NCBI GenBank assembly: GCA_024642505.1
Contig: JAHEAZ010000006.1
Span: 1-64,000 of the forward strand
DNA: 64,000 bases
Origin: Gammaproteobacteria bacterium
GTDB taxonomy: Bacteria; Pseudomonadota; Gammaproteobacteria; Steroidobacterales; Steroidobacteraceae
Direction: 5' to 3'
This document shows positions 49,199 through 58,299 of the stretch, one piece after another. Every line of letters starts with the position of its first letter. The stretch's first letter is position 1. Below the pieces are notes generated by a model. That model saw only the letters and a list, made by a program, of their open reading frames with translations, made no database searches and was not told the DNA's origin. Made by a program: the position numbers and the translations under genes.

Positions 49199-50293
49199 AT
49201 GAAGAACGCCTTTCGTGTAGTCGACGCTGCCCTTCGCAACGGACGTTTCAACATCGCGCTCGACCAGGCCATGATCGAGCTGCACCAGTCGGCGCGGATT
49301 CCCGACACGATCCGCTTCATCCACTTTCCCCCGACCGCCCTGGTTGGCCGGCACCAGGTGCTAAGCCGCGAGATTGACCTCGGTTTTTGCGCAGCCCACG
49401 GCATCAGCGTCGGACGGCGCATCACGGGTGGCGGGGCGATATACCTGGACGAGGGCCAGCTCGGCTGGGCCCTGGTCTTCAACCGCGCGACCCTTGGCCT
49501 GGGCGCGCTCGGCGACGTGGCCAGGGCGATCTGCGAGGCCGTGGCCGCCGGCCTTTCCCGTTTCGGACTCGACGCCCGCTACCGGCCACGCAATGACGTC
49601 GAGGTCGACGGCCGCAAGATCAGCGGCACCGGAGGCTTCTTTGATGGCAACTCGCTCATCTACCAGGGCACGGTTCTGGTAGACATGGATCCAGGCCGCA
49701 TGATGTCGGCCCTGCAGGTGCCGGCCGCCAAGCTCGCACGTCACGGCGCGAGCAGCGCCGCTCAGCGCGTCGTCACCATGAGGGAACTGCTCGGCGCCGC
49801 TACGCCGACCATCACGGAGGTGCAGGCGGCGCTGCTCGACGGCTTCCGGGAGCGGCTCAGGCTCGACTGGTATCACGCCGAACTGACCGCCGAGGAGGAG
49901 TCGCTGGCACAGCGCCTGCATGACGAGGAAATCGGCACGGACGCCTTCGTTACCGAGATCGACGAACCGGCAGACAGCACGTTGCTTGCGACGGGAACAC
50001 ACGTCTGTCCCGGCGGCACAGTTACGGCGTTCGTCCGGCTCGAGGGGCAGGCCAGCGACCGCGTGGGGCAGGTGTTGTTTACGGGTGATTTCTTTGTCGC
50101 GCCCCCGCGCATTGTGTTTGACCTGGAGGCATCGCTGCAGGGCCTCGACAAGGCAGCCGCTGGCGAGGCCGTGGAACAGTTCTTCACGGATCGTGAACTG
50201 ACGGCACTGACGGTAACCCCTGTCGACTTCCGCCACGCAATCGAGGCGGCACTCCGGCATCGGCCCGACGGCCGGCGGGAAGGCAGGCCGTGA
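49199..50293 (+). CDS. Lipoate-protein ligase with LplA and LplB-like regions (sLpl(AB) type)
   Basis: FPPTALVGRHQVLSREIDLGFCAAHGISVGRRITGGGAIYLDEGQLGWALVF...RPRNDVEVDGRKISGTGGFFDGNSLIYQGTVLVDMD; extended C-terminal domain. Confidence 0.87.
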   Translation: MKNAFRVVDAALRNGRFNIALDQAMIELHQSARIPDTIRFIHFPPTALVGRHQVLSREIDLGFCAAHGISVGRRITGGGAIYLDEGQLGWALVFNRATLGLGALGDVARAICEAVAAGLSRFGLDARYRPRNDVEVDGRKISGTGGFFDGNSLIYQGTVLVDMDPGRMMSALQVPAAKLARHGASSAAQRVVTMRELLGAATPTITEVQAALLDGFRERLRLDWYHAELTAEEESLAQRLHDEEIGTDAFVTEIDEPADSTLLATGTHVCPGGTVTAFVRLEGQASDRVGQVLFTGDFFVAPPRIVFDLEASLQGLDKAAAGEAVEQFFTDRELTALTVTPVDFRHAIEAALRHRPDGRREGRP

Positions 50294-50985
50294 GAACCAT
50301 CGCCGTCGTTCAGCACACCTCAGCGGAATTCCTTGGGTTGATCGAAGACCACCTCGAGGGCCGGCGTATTCGCTTCCGTTACTACCGCCCCTTCACGTCC
50401 GGCGGCAAGCTGCCGGTGGCCGCCGACATGGCCGGCGGTCTGGTACTGCTGGGTGGCGGCCCCTGGGGCAGTGCTGGCGAACGAGACGTGCCGACCCTGG
50501 CGTCCGAAGTGGAGCTGGCGCGTCATGCCCTGGCCAGCGGTATACCGCTGCTGGGTATCGGCCTGGGCGCGCAGGTCCTCAGCATCGCGGCGGGCGGCGG
50601 ATCGGTCGCCGCGCCGCTGGTGTTCGACGTAGGGGAAGCCTTGCGCCAGCGCGAAGACGCGCTGCAGGGATTCCTGCCGGAATGTTTTCCGTTGGTCCGC
50701 TACATGCGCGACAGGCCCGTACTGCCCACGACTGCCGAGGTACTCGCCACCGACGTTGACGGCGAGCCCGCGGTGTTCCAGGTCGGCGGCCGTGCACTGG
50801 GCTTCACCGGACACCCGGGCATGAAGACGGCGATGGTCGAAGACCTGATCATGGAGTTCGCTGAGGGGCCGGTGGAGCCCGGTCCTGCACTCGACTCCCT
50901 GCGCGAGCGCCGACCGGCTATCGAGGATGCCCTGGTGCCGCTCATGACCGGCATTGTAAAGGTGCTGGGCCTGATGGAACCCTGA
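50290..50985 (+). CDS. Class I glutamine amidotransferase-fold protein, nucleophile Cys absent
   Basis: GIPLLGIGLGAQVLSIAAGGG (G in place of C of GxCxGxQ); GFTGHPGMK in place of HPE. Confidence 0.75.
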   Translation: MRTIAVVQHTSAEFLGLIEDHLEGRRIRFRYYRPFTSGGKLPVAADMAGGLVLLGGGPWGSAGERDVPTLASEVELARHALASGIPLLGIGLGAQVLSIAAGGGSVAAPLVFDVGEALRQREDALQGFLPECFPLVRYMRDRPVLPTTAEVLATDVDGEPAVFQVGGRALGFTGHPGMKTAMVEDLIMEFAEGPVEPGPALDSLRERRPAIEDALVPLMTGIVKVLGLMEP

Positions 50986-51043
50986 CGCCGGTTCCTCGTT
51001 GCCACGCCAGCCCTACAGGTGTTGGCAAAGGCCGCGGATTTAT

Positions 51044-51059
51044 ATTAGTGTCACCTAAT
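51044..51059. promoter_or_regulatory. Short dyad upstream of the dsrE-shdr operon
   Basis: ATTAG-TGTCAC-CTAAT, AT-rich context TTTATATTAG. Confidence 0.35.
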
Positions 51060-51124
51060 GCGTAACGCGGCGCACCCTATGCTGCGCTGCGGCATGGTTT
51101 ACGCCCAGCCCTGGAGACATCTGC

Positions 51125-51505
51125 ATGGCATCCAAGCTCGTCATCGTCATGGCCAACACCGATCCACGCAACGGCGAGGAACTCGGCGCTCCGATCTTCC
51201 AGGCGACCGTCGCCGCTGCGATGGAGTACGAGGTCGAGGTCATCTGCACTGCGACCGCGGGCCGATTGATGAAGAAGGGTGTCGCCGACAGGCTCTTCGT
51301 GAAGGAAGGCTCGCCCAAGAGCGTGTACGACTTCATCAAGGACGCGCACGAGGCCGGCGCGAAATTCTACTGCTGCTCGCCCAACCTCGACTTGCACGAG
51401 ATGACCCAGGAAGACCTGATCCCGGAATGCAGCGGCATCGTCGGTGGCGCGCACCTGATCGAGCAGATCATGGAGGACGACGACGTCCGGGTGATGACGT
51501 ATTGA
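51125..51505 (+). CDS. DsrE family sulfur carrier
   Basis: KLVIVMANTDPRNGEELGAPIFQATVAAAMEYEVEVICTATAGRLMKKGVADRL...KFYCCSPNLDLHEM; immediately upstream of shdrC1. Confidence 0.85.
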   Translation: MASKLVIVMANTDPRNGEELGAPIFQATVAAAMEYEVEVICTATAGRLMKKGVADRLFVKEGSPKSVYDFIKDAHEAGAKFYCCSPNLDLHEMTQEDLIPECSGIVGGAHLIEQIMEDDDVRVMTY

Positions 51506-51523
51506 AGACCGAGGGGTAACCGC

Positions 51524-52279
51524 ATGTCTCATGCGCACGGAACACGCATCCAGGAATTCATCGGCGACCCGGTCTCCGAAGCGCCCGTAGTCGGTCGCGA
51601 GAAGCTGGAGGAAATCTTCCAGGACATCCAGGCCGACATGCGTTTCGACCACGAGCTCAATGGCTGCCTGAACTGCGGCATATGCACAGCCACCTGCCCG
51701 TCCGCCCATTACTACGACTATAGCCCGCGCGAAATCGTGCAGCTGTTGTGGACCGAGAATCTCGAGGGTATCTACGACGCCATGCAGGAGAAGATCTGGG
51801 CCTGCGCCCAGTGCTACACCTGTGCGGCGCGTTGCCCCTTTGGCAATTCGCCGGGCGGGCTGGTCATGCTGATGCGCGAGGTAGCGATCAAGCACGGCAT
51901 GGAGTCGGCCCGCAACGTACTGCGTCCCTTCAGCCGCGTGATGCTGAAGCTGATCTCCACGGGCAACCAGCTGGCGCCCGACATGATCAGCAAGGACGCC
52001 TTCCCCGACTGGGGTCCGAACATTTCCAAGGTGGATGCGCCGCTCGCGACGCTGCGCAGGGCGATTCCGGTCCCGACCCTGCACACCACCAAGACTGCCT
52101 GGGAAGTGAACCTGAAGACCTCGGTCGAGCTCTACACCATCTGGGAAGAGACCGGCGTGCTCGACAGCCTGAAGACGATCGACACGAACCTGTTCGATGT
52201 CATCAGCGACATCATGGACGAGAAACGCGACGACTGGCAGGACTTCCTGGACGACCAGGAAGACGAGGATGATGAGTAG
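51524..52279 (+). CDS. shdrC1: sHdrC1, iron-sulfur subunit of sulfur-oxidizing heterodisulfide reductase-like complex
   Basis: LNCGICTATCPSAHYYDYSPREIVQLLWTENLEGIYDAMQEKIWACAQCYTCAARCPFGNSPGGLVMLMRE. Confidence 0.88.
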   Translation: MSHAHGTRIQEFIGDPVSEAPVVGREKLEEIFQDIQADMRFDHELNGCLNCGICTATCPSAHYYDYSPREIVQLLWTENLEGIYDAMQEKIWACAQCYTCAARCPFGNSPGGLVMLMREVAIKHGMESARNVLRPFSRVMLKLISTGNQLAPDMISKDAFPDWGPNISKVDAPLATLRRAIPVPTLHTTKTAWEVNLKTSVELYTIWEETGVLDSLKTIDTNLFDVISDIMDEKRDDWQDFLDDQEDEDDE

Positions 52280-52332
52280 CAGGCCCCGGGGCCGGTACCG
52301 TAGTAATTTTGCACTTTGAGGGGTAGAAGCAA

Positions 52333-53721
52333 GTGACGACGCCATACGACAAGAAGCCCGGTGAAGGTTTCGCGGGCCACAAGCCCGGTGAACGCTTCAC
52401 CGGTCATGGTGAGGAATGGAAGGACGCCAGCCTCAGCAAGAGCGACGCCGTGACCGCCACCGTCTGGGTCGAGCAGATCATCAACAAGCGCTCGATGCAG
52501 ACCAACAAGGACCGCGTCGAGGACGTCCGCGACGCCATGTGGCAGCTCGAGAAGGAAGGCGAGATCATCGTCCACCGCGTCACCGACGAGCACAAGCCGG
52601 TGATGACCAAGACGCTGTATGGCTGGGACAAGAAGATCCCAACCACGCGGCTGTGGCACCACAAGTCCTGCGGCCAGTGCGGCAACATCCCGGGCTACCC
52701 CGCCTCGTTGCTGTGGCTCATGAACAGGATGGACGTCGAGTACCTCGACGAGACCGACCAGACCTCCTGCACGGCCTGGAATTACCATGGTTCCGGCATA
52801 GGCAACATCGAGAGCCTGTCGGCGGTATTCCTGAGGAATTTCCACCAGGCCTACGTGGCTGCCAAGGCCCAGGGTCTGCCCGAGGGCTATTACTACCCGC
52901 TGGTGCACTGCGGCACTTCCTTCGGCAACTACAAGGAAGTGCGCGGCTACCTGATCCGCTCTGCCAAGCTGCGCGAACGGGTGAAGACCATTCTCGGCAA
53001 GCTCGGCCGCCTGGTCGACGGCAAGCTGCTGATCCCGGAGGAGGTCGTGCACTACTCCGAGTGGCTGCACGTGATGCGCAAGCAGGTGGCCAACCTGCAG
53101 GAAATCGACTGCAGCCACGTCAGGGCTACCATTCACCCGGCCTGCCACGTCTACAAGATGGTCCCCGAGGACGTCATCTACGACCAGGACGTGCTCGACG
53201 GCAATCGCGTCGCGGTGTCCACGGGCATCATCCAGGCGCTTGGCGCCCAGGTCATCGACTACTCGACCTGGTATGACTGCTGCGGATTCGGCTTCCGCCA
53301 CATCATCTCGGAGCGCGAGTTCACCCGCTCTTTCGCCATCGACCGGAAGATCCGCGTCGCCGTCGAGGAAGCGCATGCCGACGTCATGATCGGCCATGAC
53401 ACCGGCTGCATCACCACGCTCGACAAGAACCAGTGGATCAGCAAGGCGGCCGGCAAGCAGGTGCAGCTGCCGGTGCTGGCGGACTGCCAGTTCGCCGCCC
53501 TGGTCTGCGGCGCGCACCCCTACAAGATCGTGCAGTCGCACTGGCACGCCTCCTCGACCGAGACGCTCATGGAGAAGCTCGGCATCGACTGGCAGGCGAA
53601 GAAGGCGGAGTTCGAAGCCTATTTGAAGGATGTCGCGGAAGGCCGCGGCGAAAACCTCTATGACCCGCGGCGCATGATCACCTCGGGTCCCGGCTACAAG
53701 AGAATCAGCAGGCAAGCATGA
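52333..53721 (+). CDS. shdrB1: sHdrB1, CCG-domain subunit
   Basis: SCGQCGNIPGYPASLLWLM...TSCTAWNYHGSGIGNIESLSAVF...HPACHVYKM...YDCCGFGFRHIISEREFTRSF; GTG start. Confidence 0.88.
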   Translation: MTTPYDKKPGEGFAGHKPGERFTGHGEEWKDASLSKSDAVTATVWVEQIINKRSMQTNKDRVEDVRDAMWQLEKEGEIIVHRVTDEHKPVMTKTLYGWDKKIPTTRLWHHKSCGQCGNIPGYPASLLWLMNRMDVEYLDETDQTSCTAWNYHGSGIGNIESLSAVFLRNFHQAYVAAKAQGLPEGYYYPLVHCGTSFGNYKEVRGYLIRSAKLRERVKTILGKLGRLVDGKLLIPEEVVHYSEWLHVMRKQVANLQEIDCSHVRATIHPACHVYKMVPEDVIYDQDVLDGNRVAVSTGIIQALGAQVIDYSTWYDCCGFGFRHIISEREFTRSFAIDRKIRVAVEEAHADVMIGHDTGCITTLDKNQWISKAAGKQVQLPVLADCQFAALVCGAHPYKIVQSHWHASSTETLMEKLGIDWQAKKAEFEAYLKDVAEGRGENLYDPRRMITSGPGYKRISRQA

Positions 53722-54764
53722 ACCAGCCCATCCTCATCGTCGGCGCGGGCCCTGCGGGCCTCGCGGCCGCCCACGCACTGGCCCGCGTCGGCCAGAGGTC
53801 CGTACTGGTGGAGAAGGAAGACCGCCTCGGTGGCGCCCCGATCCTCTCCGGCTACGCCAAGCTCGTGCCCTCCGGCGAATGGGCCAGGGACGCGATCGGC
53901 GGCATGGTCCAGCGCGTCGAATCGGAAACGCTGGTGGAGGTCCGCAAGGGAGTTAAGGTCGCCGCGTTTGATGGCGCGCCCGGAAACTTCACGGCGACGC
54001 TGTCGGACGGCACCTCGGTGCGGGCTGGTGCGGCGATCCTTACCACGGGGTTTACGCATTTCGACTCGCTCAACAAGCCCGAGTGGGGTTTCGGCACCTT
54101 CCCGGACGTCGTGACCACGACCCAGGTCGAGCAGATGATCTCCTCCGGCCAGGGCGTGCGCTGCCCGTCGGATGGCCGCAAGCCCAAGCGGGTCGCCATC
54201 CTGCTCTGCGTCGGCTCGCGCGACCGCCAGATAGGCCGCGAGTGGTGCTCGAAAATCTGCTGCACGGTCTCCGCCAACATGGCGATGGAGATCCGCGAGG
54301 AATTGCCAGACTGCCACGTTTACATCTACTACATGGACATCCGTACCTTCGGCCTGTACGAGACCAAGTACTACTGGAAGAGCCAGGAAGAGTTCAAGGT
54401 CAAGTACATCAAGGCCCGCATCGCAGAGGTCACCTCGGATGGCGACAAGTTGATCGTCAAGGGCGAAGACACCCTGGTGAAGCGCCCGATCACCATCCCC
54501 TTCGACCTGGTCGTGCACGCCATCGGCATGGACCCCAATGTCGACAACAAGTCGATTTCCTCGGTCTTCGGCGTCGACCTCGAGCCGCACGGCTACCTCG
54601 GCCGCGGCAACTTTTACGGCAACACGGCCGAAACATCGCGCGCGGGTGTGTTCGTCGCCGGCGCGGCGACCGGGCCCGAGACGATCGACGACTCGATCGC
54701 CCAGGGCAGTGCGGCGGCGCTGGCGGCGCTTGGTGCATTGCAGCCGGCGCGCGCGAGCGCCTGA
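53718..54764 (+). CDS. shdrA: sHdrA, FAD-binding subunit
   Basis: PILIVGAGPAGLAAAHALARVGQRSVLVEKEDRLGG...RVAILLCVGSRDRQIGREWCSKICCTVSANMAMEIRE. Confidence 0.92.
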   Translation: MNQPILIVGAGPAGLAAAHALARVGQRSVLVEKEDRLGGAPILSGYAKLVPSGEWARDAIGGMVQRVESETLVEVRKGVKVAAFDGAPGNFTATLSDGTSVRAGAAILTTGFTHFDSLNKPEWGFGTFPDVVTTTQVEQMISSGQGVRCPSDGRKPKRVAILLCVGSRDRQIGREWCSKICCTVSANMAMEIREELPDCHVYIYYMDIRTFGLYETKYYWKSQEEFKVKYIKARIAEVTSDGDKLIVKGEDTLVKRPITIPFDLVVHAIGMDPNVDNKSISSVFGVDLEPHGYLGRGNFYGNTAETSRAGVFVAGAATGPETIDDSIAQGSAAALAALGALQPARASA

Positions 54765-54773
54765 GGCCGCGCG

Positions 54774-55637
54774 GTGGGCTTTCTTTCCAGGCGCGTGAAC
54801 CCGGCCGAAGCGCCCAGGCCGCACCTCGACCTGAGCGGCCCGCGGCTGGAGTCGACGCTGGCGCGGCTCGCTGCCGGCTGCGAACCGCAGGGTGGCCTCG
54901 AGCGCTACGTCGAGGCGCTCAAGCTCAAGTCGGCGCTGTTCAAGCAGGCGCTCGAGGACGACCCGGCCGGCCTGGAGGCGTCAACCTTCAAGCAGCTGTG
55001 CGCCTTCATGTCCACTGTCCGGCGCCGCATAGGACCCTGGCTGGAGGAACCTGGCTTCAACGAGGTCCGTGGTGCCCTGGTCGAACTGCTGGCGGCACGG
55101 ACGGAGACCCACGCAACGGACGAGCGGATAAAGTCCTTCTGCGGCAGCTTCGCCGACCGGACGAAGCACCGCTGGGTGCGCGACCTCGCCGCCGAAGTGC
55201 TGCATAACGTGGACCCGGAACGTTTCCCGCTGATGAACCGCTGGGTCTGGGACGCCGGGACCAACACCGGGGTCATTCGCGAGATATGGCATGCGGCGGA
55301 CCTCGACCACATCCGCATCGCCGTGCCCGATCGCTACGACACCTTCCTGGTGTTACGCGAGGAGTTGTCGCAGTACCTGGCCGGCAAGGGCTTCTTCCGC
55401 GACGTGACCTGGTACGTGGACCTGCTCTGCGCCCAGGTCTACGCCGAGTACATCGGCGAACAGGGTGGCAGCTACCTGCGGACTGATTTCGCCGCCGAGG
55501 AGGACCCGATGCAGCACACCCGCCGGCTGCTGGGCCTCGACGGCGTGCAGGCGGGCTCGGGCCGCACGCGGCTCAAGACCATCGATGGAGCGGCGTTCGT
55601 CCTGGTGGACGACGCCCGGACAGAGCAACTGGACTGA
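54774..55637 (+). CDS. Conserved hypothetical of the shdr operon (Hyp)
   Basis: Position between shdrA and shdrC2; GTG start; 287 aa, no recognised catalytic motif. Confidence 0.8.
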   Translation: MGFLSRRVNPAEAPRPHLDLSGPRLESTLARLAAGCEPQGGLERYVEALKLKSALFKQALEDDPAGLEASTFKQLCAFMSTVRRRIGPWLEEPGFNEVRGALVELLAARTETHATDERIKSFCGSFADRTKHRWVRDLAAEVLHNVDPERFPLMNRWVWDAGTNTGVIREIWHAADLDHIRIAVPDRYDTFLVLREELSQYLAGKGFFRDVTWYVDLLCAQVYAEYIGEQGGSYLRTDFAAEEDPMQHTRRLLGLDGVQAGSGRTRLKTIDGAAFVLVDDARTEQLD

Positions 55638-55662
55638 CGACCCGCTCAGCAAGGACAACTGC

Positions 55663-56442
55663 ATGCCAATTCACGAGCAATCGCTCATCCGGCCCGAAAA
55701 CCTGAAGACCCATGACGAGCTGGTCATGGACGGCGTGGACGTCTCCGGCCACTGGAGCACCTTCATCGAGTCGCGGGTGGTCACCGACTACAACGAGGCG
55801 ATGCAGGACGAGATCGCCGCGCTGCCGGGCGGGGAGCATATCCACCGCTGCTGGCAGTGCGGCTCCTGCACCAATTCCTGCACGGTGAATGCGATCAACC
55901 CGGACTTCAACCCGCGTTACTGGATCTATCTCGCGCGGATGGGCATGGAGTCCGAATTGCTGCGCGACAAGGACATCATCTGGCAGTGCGTCTCGTGCAA
56001 CAAATGCACTTACGCCTGCCCGCGCGATGTGGTGCCGGAGGGCGTCATGAAGGCCATGAGCCACTGGCTCGAGCTCAAGGGCCATACGCCGATGTCGCCC
56101 TCGATGCACTTCGACGAGGTGTTTGCCGATCAGGTCATCGAGCGCGGCAAGATCGAGGAAAGCCGGGTCATGCAGCGTTTCTTCAAGCGCACCGGCCAGC
56201 CGTTGTTCCAGGACTGGTTCGTCGAGATGGTGAAGCAGATGCTCCGCCACCTGCCGGTGGGGATGCTGGCCCGGATGGGGCTGGCCAGCGTGCTGGCACC
56301 CAGCACCAGCGGCTGGTCGCGCGCCCGCGACGCAATCCGCGAATACGCGGACGAGCAGCACGGCAAGCACAGGCGCGCGCTGGGCCTCGACAATCTGATC
56401 GAAACGGCCAAACAGGACGCGGGCGCGCCCGCCCGGAGCTGA
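55663..56442 (+). CDS. shdrC2: sHdrC2, iron-sulfur subunit
   Basis: CWQCGSCTNSCTVNAINPDFNPRYWIYLARMGMESELLRDKDIIWQCVSCNKCTYACPRDV. Confidence 0.88.
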   Translation: MPIHEQSLIRPENLKTHDELVMDGVDVSGHWSTFIESRVVTDYNEAMQDEIAALPGGEHIHRCWQCGSCTNSCTVNAINPDFNPRYWIYLARMGMESELLRDKDIIWQCVSCNKCTYACPRDVVPEGVMKAMSHWLELKGHTPMSPSMHFDEVFADQVIERGKIEESRVMQRFFKRTGQPLFQDWFVEMVKQMLRHLPVGMLARMGLASVLAPSTSGWSRARDAIREYADEQHGKHRRALGLDNLIETAKQDAGAPARS

Positions 56443-56444
56443 CG

Positions 56445-57380
56445 ATGGCAACCAACCCGGACAAGTACAAGCGGGTCGCCTACTACCCCGGCTGCGCGCT
56501 GGAAGGCACGGGACATGCCTACAACCGCTCGACCAAGGTCGTCGGCAAGGCGCTCGGGCTCGACCTCGTCGAGGTCAAGAACTGGAACTGCTGCGGCGCG
56601 ATGGAAGTCAAGAACATCGACCCGAAGATCCAGACCTACCTGTCCTCGCGCGTCATGTCCATCGCTGCCAACGAGATGGGCTTCGACACGGTGATGGCAC
56701 CCTGCAATGGCTGCTACCACAACCTGAAGAAGGCCGAGTACGACCTGACGAACGACGCCAAGAGCGCCGAGGTCGTGGACCGGCTGTCGAAGAAGGCCGG
56801 CCACGAGACCTACCAGGCCGGGCAGGTCGAGACCATCCACGCGCTGGACTGGATCAAGGACTCGATCGGCGAGGAAGGGCTGCGTGAGCGCGTGCAGAAC
56901 TCGCTCAAGGGACTGAAGATTGCGAATTACTACGGCTGCATGTACACGCGGCCGCGGCACATTTTTCCGGAGAAGGACCAGGGGCCAGGCAGCGAGTCGA
57001 CCTCGAAGCCCCATTTCATGGACGACCTGCTGGCCGCCGCGGGTGCCGAGAACGTGGACTTTCCGCTGAAGACGGCCTGCTGTGGCGGCGCGCACACCCT
57101 CTCCGACAGCGACACATCCACCAAGCTGGTGCTCAACATTTTGAATGCCGCGGAGGCCTCCGGAGCCGAGGTGATCGCGACCGAATGCCCGACCTGTCAT
57201 TCCGGGCTGGAGATGCACCAGATCCGCGCCGAGAAGCGGCTCGGCCGCAAGACTTCGGTGAAGATCGTCTACTTCACACAGCTGATCGGGCTGGCGCTTG
57301 GCCTGTCGCCACGGCAGGTTGGCCTGCACGAGAACATCTCGGATTCGATTGGCTTCATGAAGTCGAAGGGCATCGCCTGA
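56445..57380 (+). CDS. shdrB2: sHdrB2, two CCG domains
   Basis: YYPGCALEGTGHAYNRSTKVVGKALGLDLVEVKNWNCCGAMEVK...APCNGCYHNLKKAEY...ACCGGAHTLSDSD...ATECPTCHSGLEMHQ. Confidence 0.9.
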   Translation: MATNPDKYKRVAYYPGCALEGTGHAYNRSTKVVGKALGLDLVEVKNWNCCGAMEVKNIDPKIQTYLSSRVMSIAANEMGFDTVMAPCNGCYHNLKKAEYDLTNDAKSAEVVDRLSKKAGHETYQAGQVETIHALDWIKDSIGEEGLRERVQNSLKGLKIANYYGCMYTRPRHIFPEKDQGPGSESTSKPHFMDDLLAAAGAENVDFPLKTACCGGAHTLSDSDTSTKLVLNILNAAEASGAEVIATECPTCHSGLEMHQIRAEKRLGRKTSVKIVYFTQLIGLALGLSPRQVGLHENISDSIGFMKSKGIA

Positions 57381-57793
57381 TGACCCTTGCCGAAATCGGG
57401 GCCAGGCTCGAGCTGCTCGAGGCTTGCGGCGGGGCGCCGGGTGATGCCCCCGAGCTGCTGGCGCTGTCCGAGGAAGTGCTCGAGCACTGGATCGCGGCGC
57501 GGGGCGGCTCCCCGACGCAGGAGCAGCGCGAAGGATTCCGGCTGCTGGCGCTGCACCGCCAGGGAAGTCGCGACCTGCCGAGCTTCAATGCCTGCCGTGA
57601 GACCTGCCGCGAGCTGGTTTATCATTACAATCTGCTGACCCTGCAGCCGGACGATGAGAACGCGGCACAGCGGGCACGGATGATGGTCCTGGTGGCCAAT
57701 CATCTCTTTCTGTTCGTGTCCGGCAAGATGCAGGTCGAACAACTCGGAGAATTCTGCTGCTCGTCCCGGCCGCTGCGCCAGGAAGCGGGCTGA
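57380..57793 (+). CDS. Hypothetical 138-aa protein between shdrB2 and lbpA
   Basis: Translationally overlapped with shdrB2 (TGATG); no recognised domain; C-terminal EFCCSSRP. Confidence 0.7.
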   Translation: MTLAEIGARLELLEACGGAPGDAPELLALSEEVLEHWIAARGGSPTQEQREGFRLLALHRQGSRDLPSFNACRETCRELVYHYNLLTLQPDDENAAQRARMMVLVANHLFLFVSGKMQVEQLGEFCCSSRPLRQEAG

Positions 57794-57821
57794 AGCGGGT
57801 CCACTGGTAAGGAGATTGAAG

Positions 57822-58265
57822 ATGGCCAACGTACGCGGATGCAACCTGCCCGACGAACTGCTCTACGACGTCGCCAATCACATCTGGTTCCAGGAAACCG
57901 GCGACGGCAACGTCAAGGTCGGCATGACCGCCGTGGCCACCGCGATGGCCGGCCGCCTGGTTGCCTTTACGCCGAAAGGTGTCGGCAAGACCGTCAAGCC
58001 GGGCAAGTCCTGCGCGACGGTCGAGTCCGGCAAGTGGGTCGGGCCCGCCAAGGTCGCTGCCGGTGGCGAGGTGGTGGCCGTGAACGAGGCCATGGCGGCC
58101 AATCCGAGCCTCGCCAATGCAGATCCCTATGGCGAGGGCTGGCTGGTCGTCCTGAAGCCGGAGGAATGGGATGCCGTCAAGCCGACTCTGGTCCCCGGTG
58201 CGGCCGTAGCCGGGCCATACGAGGAAAAGATGGCTGCAGACGGCTTTGCCGGCTGCGGCGGCTGA
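57822..58265 (+). CDS. lbpA: LbpA, GcvH-like lipoate-binding protein
   Basis: VKVGMTAVATAMAGRLVAFTPKGVGKTVKPGKSCATVESGKWVGPAKVAAGGEVVAVNEAMAANPSLANADPYGEGWLVVLKP; lipoyl Lys in ESGKWVG. Confidence 0.92.
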   Translation: MANVRGCNLPDELLYDVANHIWFQETGDGNVKVGMTAVATAMAGRLVAFTPKGVGKTVKPGKSCATVESGKWVGPAKVAAGGEVVAVNEAMAANPSLANADPYGEGWLVVLKPEEWDAVKPTLVPGAAVAGPYEEKMAADGFAGCGG

Positions 58266-58299
58266 TGCTTCACCTGGATTCCCGCAAGGATCGTGGCCC

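Noticed and set aside
52132-53715. 527-aa minus-strand ORF
   Set aside because: Shadow of shdrB1.
51524-57380. Methanogen/anaerobe-type heterodisulfide reductase
   Set aside because: Gene order C1-B1-A-Hyp-C2-B2 plus LbpA, DsrE, TusA and lipoyl-assembly genes fits the sulfur-oxidizing sHdr type.
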